Origin: Prevotella merdae
Lineage (GTDB): Bacteria > Bacteroidota > Bacteroidia > Bacteroidales > Bacteroidaceae
DNA: 64,000 nt
NCBI RefSeq assembly: GCF_900290275.1
Contig: NZ_LT985323.1
Location: forward strand, 818,091-882,090
Direction: 5' to 3'
The notes below the pieces were generated by a model, which was not told where the DNA came from, did no database searches, and saw nothing but the letters and a program-made list of their open reading frames with translations. Below, one piece after another: positions 1 through 7,562 of this stretch; the stretch's first letter is position 1; each line of letters starts with the position of its first letter. Made by a program: the position numbers and the translations under genes.

Positions 1-1
1 G

Positions 2-688
2 GTAGCTCCAGAAGCAGATTTTCCACTCAGTAATGGTGTGCTGTTCAAAAATTACAATATGCCATTCTTTATCGGCATCAACACCAATAATGCCTCTACA
101 AGAATAGGCAATCATTGTAAGACTACAGCAGGTGGAACTCTATGGGATAGTGGCATTACTTGCGAAAGCCCAGTCAACAAGGTAGTGGTATTCTCAACCA
201 ATAACACCAATGGTCCATTCATTTATGGTGGAAGCAGCGCAGGATTAAATGCTTTAGAAGAGGTTGCCTATAAAGAGACAGGTGTTGTTGTGAAGTATGG
301 TATGGGTATTCTCAGCAAAACGATAAAGGGTATTAAAGAATGTTATGGAGAGTCACAGAACCGTCTTGTAGGTGATATGACAAAGGGTACATCTACTTAT
401 GTAGATTTCAATACCTTAGGACACAAGTCTTCCCAATACGATTTCCATTACGAAATCTCGATTCCTTTAGCTAAGCTTGGTGTTACAGCTGCCGATGTGG
501 CAAGCAAGGGATTGGGTGTGATGTTAGTAGCTACCTTTGGTACAAGTGGTATGGACTGTCTGCCTTACGACACAAGTATGAGCGACAATGCCGATCAGTC
601 TTATTCAAGAGATCCTTCTACTACACACGAGAAGGAAGATGACGACAATATCACCGTTCCTTTCGCTTATATTGGCAAGCAGAACTAA
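2..688 (+). CDS. C-terminal part of a probable secreted or surface protein (5' end outside window)
   Basis: The frame is open from base 2 with no convincing start, so only about 228 C-terminal residues are seen and the gene begins upstream. The fragment is rich in Asn, Thr, Gly and Ser with beta-strand character. A stretch containing YEISIPLAKLGV followed by LGVMLVATFGTSGMDCLPYD resembles the end of a carbohydrate-binding or DOMON-like beta-sandwich, as found on secreted glycoside hydrolases of Prevotella; I know this only from general resemblance. The tail ends ITVPFAYIGKQN and lacks a clear T9SS sorting motif. It is followed by a strong hairpin terminator. The substrate and full architecture cannot be read here. 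Confidence 0.6.
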   Translation, partial: VAPEADFPLSNGVLFKNYNMPFFIGINTNNASTRIGNHCKTTAGGTLWDSGITCESPVNKVVVFSTNNTNGPFIYGGSSAGLNALEEVAYKETGVVVKYGMGILSKTIKGIKECYGESQNRLVGDMTKGTSTYVDFNTLGHKSSQYDFHYEISIPLAKLGVTAADVASKGLGVMLVATFGTSGMDCLPYDTSMSDNADQSYSRDPSTTHEKEDDDNITVPFAYIGKQN

Positions 689-727
689 GAATAGAATATA
701 CTAAGGAAAAACATACAGAATATTAAT

Positions 728-806
728 AAGGTTCATCTGGCATTTAGAGTGAAACTAACAGAATTCTAACATTCTATTACTCTAAATACCTGATGAACCT
801 TTTTTA
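728..806 (+). terminator. GGTTCATC-family hairpin, probable terminator
   Basis: The arm starting AAGGTTCATC at 728 pairs with the arm ending GATGAACCTT at 801 (about 22 bp with a few mismatches), followed directly by a T run. It lies 40 bp after the stop of the upstream gene. The same hairpin family recurs at 52425-52499, and a left half at 60965, so it is also an interspersed repeat. Confidence 0.75.
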
Positions 807-834
807 TTTTGCAAACAATCCCAGTACCGATTTT

Positions 835-922
835 AGTACCGCATAACTGGTACTGCAGTACCAGTTATGCGGTACTGGAGTTTCATATAGCTGGTACTGC
901 AGTTTATACTAACTGGTACTGG
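835..922. repeat. Four tandem 22-bp units ending GGTACTG(G/C), copy A
   Basis: Units at 835-856, 857-878, 879-900 and 901-922 each start AGT(ACC or TT) and end GGTACTG followed by G or C. Units 1 and 2 together form a perfect 42-bp palindrome (836-877 with its symmetric flanks). A half unit (CCCAGTACCG) precedes them. The same four-unit block, with units in a different order, lies at 52537-52624, and in both places it follows a GGTTCATC hairpin. The 689-999 gap between the partial gene and the convergent kinase gene holds this composite and nothing else I can support. Confidence 0.85.
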
Positions 923-999
923 CAATTATATTATATTACTTGTCCTCCAATACAAACCTCTACAATAATCGATATCACACTAATAGCTGAAAGAACCTT

Positions 1000-1944
1000 T
1001 TATACCGCCACTTCCAGAACAAATGTAGTATGAAATCCGGCTACGGGCGTATCGGCAAGCCACAAATTGCCACCGCAAGCCATCATCATTTGCCGGGCGA
1101 TAGCCAAGCCTATGCCCTGCCCCGTCTTCTTGGTTGTGAAGAACGGGATAAATATCTCTCTTGCCACTTCTGTCGCTATTGGTTGCCCGTCGTTGCTTAC
1201 AAGCATCTGCATTGTAGAGGCATTGTCTTGCTTGCCGCCATTGCCTGAAGCTTCGACCATGCGTATGTCAACAGAGCGTGCTCCAGCCTCAACGGCATTC
1301 TTTATTATATTGGTCAACACTTGCCGCAGCATACCTTGGTCGGTATCTACCGATGTCGGGGCATCAAGCCCGATGTGCCATTGCAGGTCGGGATAAAGTG
1401 TCGGGATGGTCCTGACAAACTGCCTTAGGTCGAGAGGTTGTATATCGGCAGGTTGCAATAGGGTTAGTTTGCGGTAGCTGTCTACAAAGGTCGACAGACC
1501 AAGACTGGTGTCGTATATGGCGCGCATACCTTCTTCGAGAGGGGTGCCCTTAACCATAGGCGACGATATATATGCCTGTGTGATGCTCTGTATAGGTGCC
1601 ACCGAATTCATAATCTCATGGGTAAGCACACGTGTCAGTCGTCGCCACGACTCCACCTCGCTTCGTGCAAGCAGTCGGTTTATCTCGCTACCCATATCAT
1701 TTAGGGCTTCCTGCAAGTCGCGCTCACCTGGAAAGAGCCTGTCTGTAGGCAGACGAAAGGTGAAGTCGTGATTGTGCAGAGCTTCGCGCATAAGATGGGC
1801 ACGAAGGGAAAGAAGGCGTTGATGGCGGATGAAAAGGAATAACAGTATGACAAGAACAATAGCCACAAGCACCCACCCACCTATAGGGAGTAGAGCCATA
1901 TATGATGACAGGGGATATATATATAATAAGGTGTGGTATAACAT
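1000..1944 (-). CDS. Sensor histidine kinase (NtrB/NtrY-like core)
   Basis: A 314-residue membrane histidine kinase. One strong hydrophobic segment spans about residues 17-39. A linker with the sequence RDLQEALNDMG precedes the phosphoacceptor motif LTHEIMNS (His109). The ATPase domain shows the N box around Asn216 (TNIIKNAVEAGA) and the G boxes in FFTTKKTGQGIGLAIA near residue 275. No PAS or large periplasmic sensor is seen, so the input signal is unknown. It lies 54 bp downstream of the response regulator gene on the same strand, and the two should form one operon and one phosphorelay. The N-terminus could begin at Met16 instead; the first 15 residues look weak. Confidence 0.9.
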   Translation of the reverse strand: MLYHTLLYIYPLSSYMALLPIGGWVLVAIVLVILLFLFIRHQRLLSLRAHLMREALHNHDFTFRLPTDRLFPGERDLQEALNDMGSEINRLLARSEVESWRRLTRVLTHEIMNSVAPIQSITQAYISSPMVKGTPLEEGMRAIYDTSLGLSTFVDSYRKLTLLQPADIQPLDLRQFVRTIPTLYPDLQWHIGLDAPTSVDTDQGMLRQVLTNIIKNAVEAGARSVDIRMVEASGNGGKQDNASTMQMLVSNDGQPIATEVAREIFIPFFTTKKTGQGIGLAIARQMMMACGGNLWLADTPVAGFHTTFVLEVAV

Positions 1945-1998
1945 AGATTTATTTTATCAGGAAAACATTAACAACAATTACACGATTGTCAATTTTTC

Positions 1999-2559
1999 TC
2001 ATTCCTCCTTATCCGCTTGGCCACGAGGGGGCAAGGCCTTAAGCTTCTTGTAGAGCGTCTGTCTCGTAATACCCAACATCTCTGCAGCCTTGCTCATATT
2101 GCCACGACAATGCTCAACAGCACGCTGCACGTGCTCCTGCTCCATTTGTTCGAGTGGCATCACCTCACGGTTCTTGTCTATTGCATCATGTAGGGTAGCT
2201 ATTAGCTTGTCGTTATCCCATGGCTTGGTAACAAAGTCGGCTGCTCCATACTTAAGTCCCTTAACAGCCAACTGCACATCTGCGTATGCAGTAATAAGCA
2301 CAACGGGCGTATTGGGATGCAGCTTCTTTATTGTTCGCAACCAGAACAATCCGTCTTGCCCCGTATTTACGCCGAGCGAGAAGTTCATATCGAGCAACAC
2401 AGCATCCACATTCTGTTCATTTGAAAGAGTAGGCACAAGATTATCGGGCGACGTCATAGTAATGATGTGCTCAAACTCTGTGGCAAGACATATCTTAAGT
2501 GCCGTAAGAATGGCAGCATTGTCGTCGACAACTATAAGAGTGTTGTAAGAATAAGTCAT
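1999..2559 (-). CDS. Response regulator, REC plus Fis-type HTH, no AAA+ domain
   Basis: A 186-residue regulator. The receiver domain shows the acidic pair Asp12-Asp13, phosphoacceptor Asp57 (AVLLDMNF), Thr90 and Lys112 (DFVTKPWD). After a short linker, residues about 130-178 form a Fis/HTH_8 domain (AVEHCRGNMSKAAEMLGITR). NtrC-type regulators with this HTH normally carry a sigma-54-interacting AAA+ domain between the two; here it is absent, giving the RegA/PrrA/ActR-type layout. The start at 2559 is preferred over the in-frame ATG at 2601, because the latter falls inside a well-formed promoter (2572-2602). It is co-transcribed with the downstream kinase and presumably binds DNA as a dimer once phosphorylated. 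Targets are not visible here. Confidence 0.92.
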   Translation of the reverse strand: MTYSYNTLIVVDDNAAILTALKICLATEFEHIITMTSPDNLVPTLSNEQNVDAVLLDMNFSLGVNTGQDGLFWLRTIKKLHPNTPVVLITAYADVQLAVKGLKYGAADFVTKPWDNDKLIATLHDAIDKNREVMPLEQMEQEHVQRAVEHCRGNMSKAAEMLGITRQTLYKKLKALPPRGQADKEE

Positions 2560-2571
2560 ATTTTTTGCTTG

Positions 2572-2602
2572 CAAATGTAAATAAAAATAGTCGCTATTCA
2601 AA
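2572..2602 (-). promoter_or_regulatory. Promoter of the two-component operon
   Basis: On the minus strand the -7 box TACATTTG (2572-2579) lies 19 nt from a -33 box TTTG (2599-2602), an ideal Bacteroidota sigma-ABfr-type promoter. Transcription should start near 2565, giving a leader of only a few bases before the start codon at 2559. Confidence 0.75.
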
Positions 2603-2731
2603 TGATTTATTCGGATTTAACATTGGTTAGTGCCATACTTATGAGAAAGCAGTTTTTGCGGCAGAGATTAAATACTATAGGCAAGAAGCATAAAATCAAG
2701 ATATTTATTAGGTTAAATGGATTAAAAAGTA

Positions 2732-2739
2732 TAAATTTG
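2732..2739 (+). promoter_or_regulatory. -7 box TAAATTTG of the T9SS protein gene
   Basis: TAAATTTG lies 41 bp before the start codon at 2781. No clear -33 TTTG is present at the expected distance, so this is a partial match. Confidence 0.5.
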
Positions 2740-2780
2740 TAAGCGAATTAGACAACGATTGCTATTTTAAACACAGATTT

Positions 2781-5700
2781 ATGAGAAAGTCTATTACACT
2801 TACAATTGCATTTTTACTTGCATCTATGTCATCAATTCTGATGGCCAACCCAGTGCAAAAGAAAAACAATGCAACCACAGTAAGTCGTGCCTATGCACTA
2901 CGTGTATATGACGACAGTTGGGGAAAGAACAACTCTCAAACGGAGCTTGTTTCGTTCGATGTTGACAATCCAAATGAGATGACCGTCGAACAAAAGTTTG
3001 AGAATAAGCTGGCTCGTGCTGCCACTTATGTTGATGGAACATACTATATGTTGGAAAGCGATGATGGCTATGTGGCATACCGTTTTTCTTCGTATGATGT
3101 AAACACTAAAGAATACAAGGTAATAAAGGAATATAAGACATCCGACTTAGAGAATGCATTAATGATACAATGTATGACCTATGACCCTACCACAAAGAAA
3201 ATATTCCTCTATGCATTCGACATTCTAAATTCTACTGGTGGAGAGGAAGAAGGTGGAGAGCTTGACATTCCTTTTGAATTGCTGACAATAGACCCAGCTA
3301 CTGGTAAAGCCACTGTTGTAGGCGAAAATACTATGCAGCAAATTCTAACTCTTGCTGTATCGGCTGATGGATATATGTATGGCATTGACACCAATGGTAC
3401 ACTTTGGGGTATCAATAAGACCAATGGTTCGCTCTTATACGAGGAGGGTTATGCATCAGTACAACCAAAGAGTTTGCAATCAATGGCATTCGACACAAAG
3501 AACAATCTGCTTTATTGGGCAGGATTCACCACAACCTCAATAGGTAGTGGTTCTGGTTTCTTTGGCAAATTCAGTTTCTCTGAAGATGAAGGTTGGATGT
3601 ATTCCAATTTAAGCAATCTCAACAGCAATTCAGAATTGGTAGGGTTGTATATCGATAGCGACCCAGCACCTAAGGGATCGCCATCAGCAGTAAGCAATCT
3701 TGCATTGAAGGCTGCCGACAATGGCAAACTGCAAGCAACCCTAACATGGACCAACCCACAATTCACTACAGGTGGCGAGCCTTTATCTGGTACGCACACT
3801 GTAAAGGTATATCGTGACGACCAGCTTCTTGCTACTGTTGACAATCAGACAGCTGGCAGTAATGGTAGTGTTGTAATTACAGAAACAACATCAGGCATAA
3901 AGGGATACACAGTAGGCGTTTCAAACGCTTATGGTGATGGACGTACTGCATACGTTGAAGGTTTTGTTGGTAGAGACACTCCGGGAGATATAGTAAACCT
4001 CAAGCTCACAAAAGATGCAGACAATCAACTTTCGGTTAGTTGGGACGCACCTGCTACGGGTATGCATGGCGGATGGTATGACACAAGCACATTGAAATAT
4101 AATGTTGTTCGCCTACCTGATAATGCAGAATTGGCTACTGGCATCACAGACAAAAAGTATACCGATGCCAATATTGAAAAGATGGGCGGCTATAGCTATA
4201 GCGTGACCGCTACAAATGTTGATGGTAATGGAGCTACAGTTGAATCGGGACAAGAGTTTGCCGGTAATCCGATAGAGATGCCATTTAGCTGCAACTTCTC
4301 TACTTCTGAACTTGTACGTCTGTGGAAGGTATATGATGCCGATAAAGACGGACAGACATGGTATTCGGCAAAGAACAATGTTGAATCGTTTATGAAATAT
4401 TTCCCTGACCAAGAGTTGTCACCTGACTTAAAGTCGAACGATTGGTTGATTTCTGCTCCAATGCGCTTTGAAGCTGGAAAGACATATACATTGCAATATT
4501 GGGAGCGTACGCAAGGCCAGTTGTTCCCAGTAAACTATAACATAACAATAGGTAAAGGTACTACTCCTGAGGCTCAAACCACAATACTCAGCAACGAACG
4601 CGACATTGTAAATCAGAGTATGGAGCAAAAGACTGTTGTTATAACTGTTCCTGAGACTGGTGTATATAGCATCGGATTCCAGGTTCTTAATCGCGTGTCA
4701 TTCCATCTGAAGGATGTTGTAATTGAACAGCGCAATGCTGTGGAACTTGCAGCAGAAGCATTCAGCGGAAGCAATGCTCCAGTAGTAGGCGAAGCATCTG
4801 AATATACTGTTAAGGTAAAGAACAATGGTTACGAACAGCAAAGCAACTTTGAGGTACAATTACTTGACAGCGATGACAATGTGCTTGCATCCAACTCAAC
4901 TGGTGTGGTAGAACCATTTGAAAGCAAAGACATTGTTGTGGCATGGACTCCACAAGCAGAAGGCAAATTCAAGATTCACGCTCGCGTAGTGGCAGATGGT
5001 GATGCAGATGCGACAAATAACGATACCGAGGAGAAAACCGTTACAGTACTTGCCAATGGTTCATGGGTAGACGTTGCTATAAATCATCAATCAGAGAATA
5101 GCATGTCGCCATTTAATGTAATGAAGAAGTATAGTATTGCCCAGACTATCTACGATTCTGACAGCTTGAATTGTGGCAATGTTATCATTAAAGGCTTGAT
5201 GTTCTATTACAAAGCAACTACAGAGAACAACGATTTCCCAGTAGAGATTTATCTTGCCAATACTGATAAAGAGAACTTCAACGACATGGAGGCTGTACCT
5301 GAAAACGAATTTACCCTTGTTTATGATGGCAAACTGGCTATACCAGTTGACCAGACAACAACAATGGTACTATTTGACAAACCATTTGCATATGACGGGC
5401 AGAAGAATCTGGCTATGATGACACGTGGCAATGCCGGCAGTCTGCTTAAAGGCATATACTTTATGTCACAATACATAAGTGCTGACAAAGATAAACATAT
5501 GTGGTATGACTTTAGCGCAACAGAACGAGTTCCATTCCCTTCTAACGTGCTAAGAACAACCAAAGACCGTGCAAGCGTGTCGTTCTTTACCACAAAGCAA
5601 ACCGACGGTATAAACAGCGTAAATGCTACAGAATACGATATTGATGTAAAGATGGTTGGCAATATCCTGACTGTAAATGGCGAATACGACAATATGCGCA

Positions 5701-5843
5701 TTTATAGTGTAGCAGGCCAGCTTGTTGGTGAAAATGCTCATCATGATAATTATATCAATATGAGCAAATACCAGACAGGCGTTTACCTTCTTGAATTTGT
5801 TAAGGGCAACGCTAAAACAGTTAAGCGTGTTATAGTGAAATAA
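2781..5843 (+). CDS. Secreted multi-domain protein with type IX secretion C-terminal sorting domain
   Basis: A 1020-residue extracellular protein. Residues 1-22 are a Sec signal peptide (MRKSITLTIAFLLASMSSIL, then a cleavage site near MANP). Residues about 35-290 look like a beta-propeller or YncE-like region with repeated 'VDG/ADGYMYG' strands. Two fibronectin type III modules follow (about 300-500), then a jelly-roll or cleaved-adhesin-like region (about 500-650) and a CARDB-like beta domain (about 655-760). The last 75 residues (YSVAGQLV, YQTGVYLLEF, KRVIVK at the end) are a typical type A T9SS sorting domain, so it should cross the outer membrane by T9SS and be anchored or released. No catalytic motif was recognised; adhesion or peptide binding is a guess. 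It stands alone, with its own promoter box and terminator. Confidence 0.88.
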   Translation: MRKSITLTIAFLLASMSSILMANPVQKKNNATTVSRAYALRVYDDSWGKNNSQTELVSFDVDNPNEMTVEQKFENKLARAATYVDGTYYMLESDDGYVAYRFSSYDVNTKEYKVIKEYKTSDLENALMIQCMTYDPTTKKIFLYAFDILNSTGGEEEGGELDIPFELLTIDPATGKATVVGENTMQQILTLAVSADGYMYGIDTNGTLWGINKTNGSLLYEEGYASVQPKSLQSMAFDTKNNLLYWAGFTTTSIGSGSGFFGKFSFSEDEGWMYSNLSNLNSNSELVGLYIDSDPAPKGSPSAVSNLALKAADNGKLQATLTWTNPQFTTGGEPLSGTHTVKVYRDDQLLATVDNQTAGSNGSVVITETTSGIKGYTVGVSNAYGDGRTAYVEGFVGRDTPGDIVNLKLTKDADNQLSVSWDAPATGMHGGWYDTSTLKYNVVRLPDNAELATGITDKKYTDANIEKMGGYSYSVTATNVDGNGATVESGQEFAGNPIEMPFSCNFSTSELVRLWKVYDADKDGQTWYSAKNNVESFMKYFPDQELSPDLKSNDWLISAPMRFEAGKTYTLQYWERTQGQLFPVNYNITIGKGTTPEAQTTILSNERDIVNQSMEQKTVVITVPETGVYSIGFQVLNRVSFHLKDVVIEQRNAVELAAEAFSGSNAPVVGEASEYTVKVKNNGYEQQSNFEVQLLDSDDNVLASNSTGVVEPFESKDIVVAWTPQAEGKFKIHARVVADGDADATNNDTEEKTVTVLANGSWVDVAINHQSENSMSPFNVMKKYSIAQTIYDSDSLNCGNVIIKGLMFYYKATTENNDFPVEIYLANTDKENFNDMEAVPENEFTLVYDGKLAIPVDQTTTMVLFDKPFAYDGQKNLAMMTRGNAGSLLKGIYFMSQYISADKDKHMWYDFSATERVPFPSNVLRTTKDRASVSFFTTKQTDGINSVNATEYDIDVKMVGNILTVNGEYDNMRIYSVAGQLVGENAHHDNYINMSKYQTGVYLLEFVKGNAKTVKRVIVK

Positions 5844-5851
5844 TTGTATAG

Positions 5852-5890
5852 GGCGTATCAAAAGTTTTCTACTTTGATACGCCTTTTTTT
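5852..5890 (+). terminator. Rho-independent terminator
   Basis: Stem GGCGTATCAAA (5852-5862) pairs perfectly with TTTGATACGCC (5873-5883) and runs into a T tract, 9 bp after the stop of the T9SS protein gene. Confidence 0.92.
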
Positions 5891-5996
5891 TAGTTATATA
5901 CAGAATCATACAAACAACAATAGCCTTATACCCAGCTATTCGGCATCCTTTCAGTTAAAATAACTAAAAAACGGCAGTTCTCTCGCTTGTTTTGGG

Positions 5997-6004
5997 TAAT
6001 TTTG
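5997..6004 (+). promoter_or_regulatory. -7 box TAATTTTG of the GH3 operon
   Basis: TAATTTTG lies 37 bp before the start codon at 6041. The -33 position carries no TTTG, so the call rests on the -7 box and its placement. Confidence 0.5.
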
Positions 6005-6040
6005 CAGTTTACAGATTTCATAAGAATTAACGAGTAACCA

Positions 6041-7540
6041 ATGAGCTTAACAGGCATCATACGCAATGCGTTCATTCCCCGACAGCATAAGCTGGAACGC
6101 CACTTCACAGAACCAGAATCTCTGCAACATGAGGTTCTGCAACACTTGCTGCAAAGTGCAGCCAACACCGAATACGGACGCAGCCATCTATTTGGCTCAA
6201 CACGTACATACGAAGACTTTGTACGCAACGTGCCGGTAAACACATACGAAGAGCTTAAGGCCGATATCGACAGAATGAGACATGGCGAAGCTAACATACT
6301 TTGGCCAGGAACCGTTAAATGGTATGCCAAGTCGTCGGGCACAACCAACGACAAGAGCAAGTTTATACCCGTGTCTTACGAGGGTCTTAAGCGTATACAC
6401 TATCAAGGAGGCACAGATGTTGTGGCTTTGTATCTGCAGAACAACCCGAAAAGCCGCATGTTTGATGGTAAGGGACTTATACTTGGAGGATCACACTCGC
6501 CCAACTATAATCTCGCCGACTCGCTTGTGGGTGACCTAAGTGCTATACTTATCGAGAATATCAATCCGCTTGTAAACCTGATACGTGTGCCTAAGAAGCA
6601 GACGGCTTTGCTGTCTGACTTTGAATTGAAGCGCGACCGTATTGCCCACGAGTGTCTTAATAAGAATGTAACCAATCTGTCTGGTGTGCCTTCATGGATG
6701 CTTAGCGTACTGGTGCGTGTGCTTGAGATATCGGGAAAGGAGAGCATTGACGAAGTATGGCCTAACCTTGAGGTATTCTTCCACGGAGGTATTGCCTTTA
6801 CACCATACCGTCCACAATACGAGCACATCATCAAGTCGGCCAACATGCACTATATGGAGACATATAACGCATCCGAGGGTTTCTTCGGCATACAGAACGA
6901 CCCAACCGACAAATCGATGCTGCTGATGCTTGACTATGGTGTATACTACGAGTTTTTGCCTATGGACGAGTTTGACTCGCCCAACCCTAATATCGTACCA
7001 CTCGAAGGTGTGGAGACGGGACGCAACTATGCTATGCTCATTAGTACGTCTTGCGGATTATGGCGATATATGATTGGCGATACTGTGAAGTTTACATCCA
7101 AACGTCCGTACAAGTTTGTTATTACCGGACGTACCAAATACTTTATCAACGCCTTTGGCGAGGAACTTATTCAGGACAACGCCGAGAAAGGACTGGCATA
7201 TGCTTGCGAGAAGACGGGAGCCGAGGTAAAGGAATATACTGCAGCGCCTGTATTTATGGACCAAAATGCAAAGTGCCGCCATCAATGGCTTATAGAGTTT
7301 GCCAAGAAGCCAGCCAATCTTACCGAGTTTGCCGACCTTCTTGACAAACGTCTTCAGGAAATCAATTCCGACTACGAGGCCAAGCGATTCCATGACATAA
7401 CCCTACAACATCTCGAAGTAGTGGAGGCACGACCTGGACAATTTGACGACTGGTTGCGCTCAAAAGGCAAGTTAGGAGGCCAGCACAAGATTCCAAGACT
7501 GTCTAACAACAGACAGTATATTGAGGAGATAATGGGGTAA
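6041..7540 (+). CDS. GH3 auxin-responsive promoter family protein (acyl-adenylating fold)
   Basis: A 499-residue cytosolic protein of the GH3 superfamily, related to plant acyl-acid amido synthetases and to the ANL adenylating enzymes. The ATP-binding signature is seen in KWYAKSSGTTNDKSKFIPVS around residues 92-111. A central YMETYNASEGFFGIQ (about 271-285) matches the second nucleotide-binding motif, and CGLWRYMIGDTVKF with ITGRTKYFINAFGEEL (about 340-375) is the conserved hinge region. In plants GH3 enzymes conjugate amino acids to acyl acids; in Bacteroidota the substrate is unknown to me. Full length for the family. It heads a run of four plus-strand genes with short gaps (22, 43 and 34 bp). 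Confidence 0.9.
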   Translation: MSLTGIIRNAFIPRQHKLERHFTEPESLQHEVLQHLLQSAANTEYGRSHLFGSTRTYEDFVRNVPVNTYEELKADIDRMRHGEANILWPGTVKWYAKSSGTTNDKSKFIPVSYEGLKRIHYQGGTDVVALYLQNNPKSRMFDGKGLILGGSHSPNYNLADSLVGDLSAILIENINPLVNLIRVPKKQTALLSDFELKRDRIAHECLNKNVTNLSGVPSWMLSVLVRVLEISGKESIDEVWPNLEVFFHGGIAFTPYRPQYEHIIKSANMHYMETYNASEGFFGIQNDPTDKSMLLMLDYGVYYEFLPMDEFDSPNPNIVPLEGVETGRNYAMLISTSCGLWRYMIGDTVKFTSKRPYKFVITGRTKYFINAFGEELIQDNAEKGLAYACEKTGAEVKEYTAAPVFMDQNAKCRHQWLIEFAKKPANLTEFADLLDKRLQEINSDYEAKRFHDITLQHLEVVEARPGQFDDWLRSKGKLGGQHKIPRLSNNRQYIEEIMG

Positions 7541-7562
7541 GCACATAATTGTACTGTCATAT

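Noticed and set aside
809..1033. ORF of 74 residues over the GGTACTG array
   Set aside because: It is a by-product of the 22-bp repeats; no start context, no homology signal, and it runs into the 3' end of the kinase gene on the other strand.
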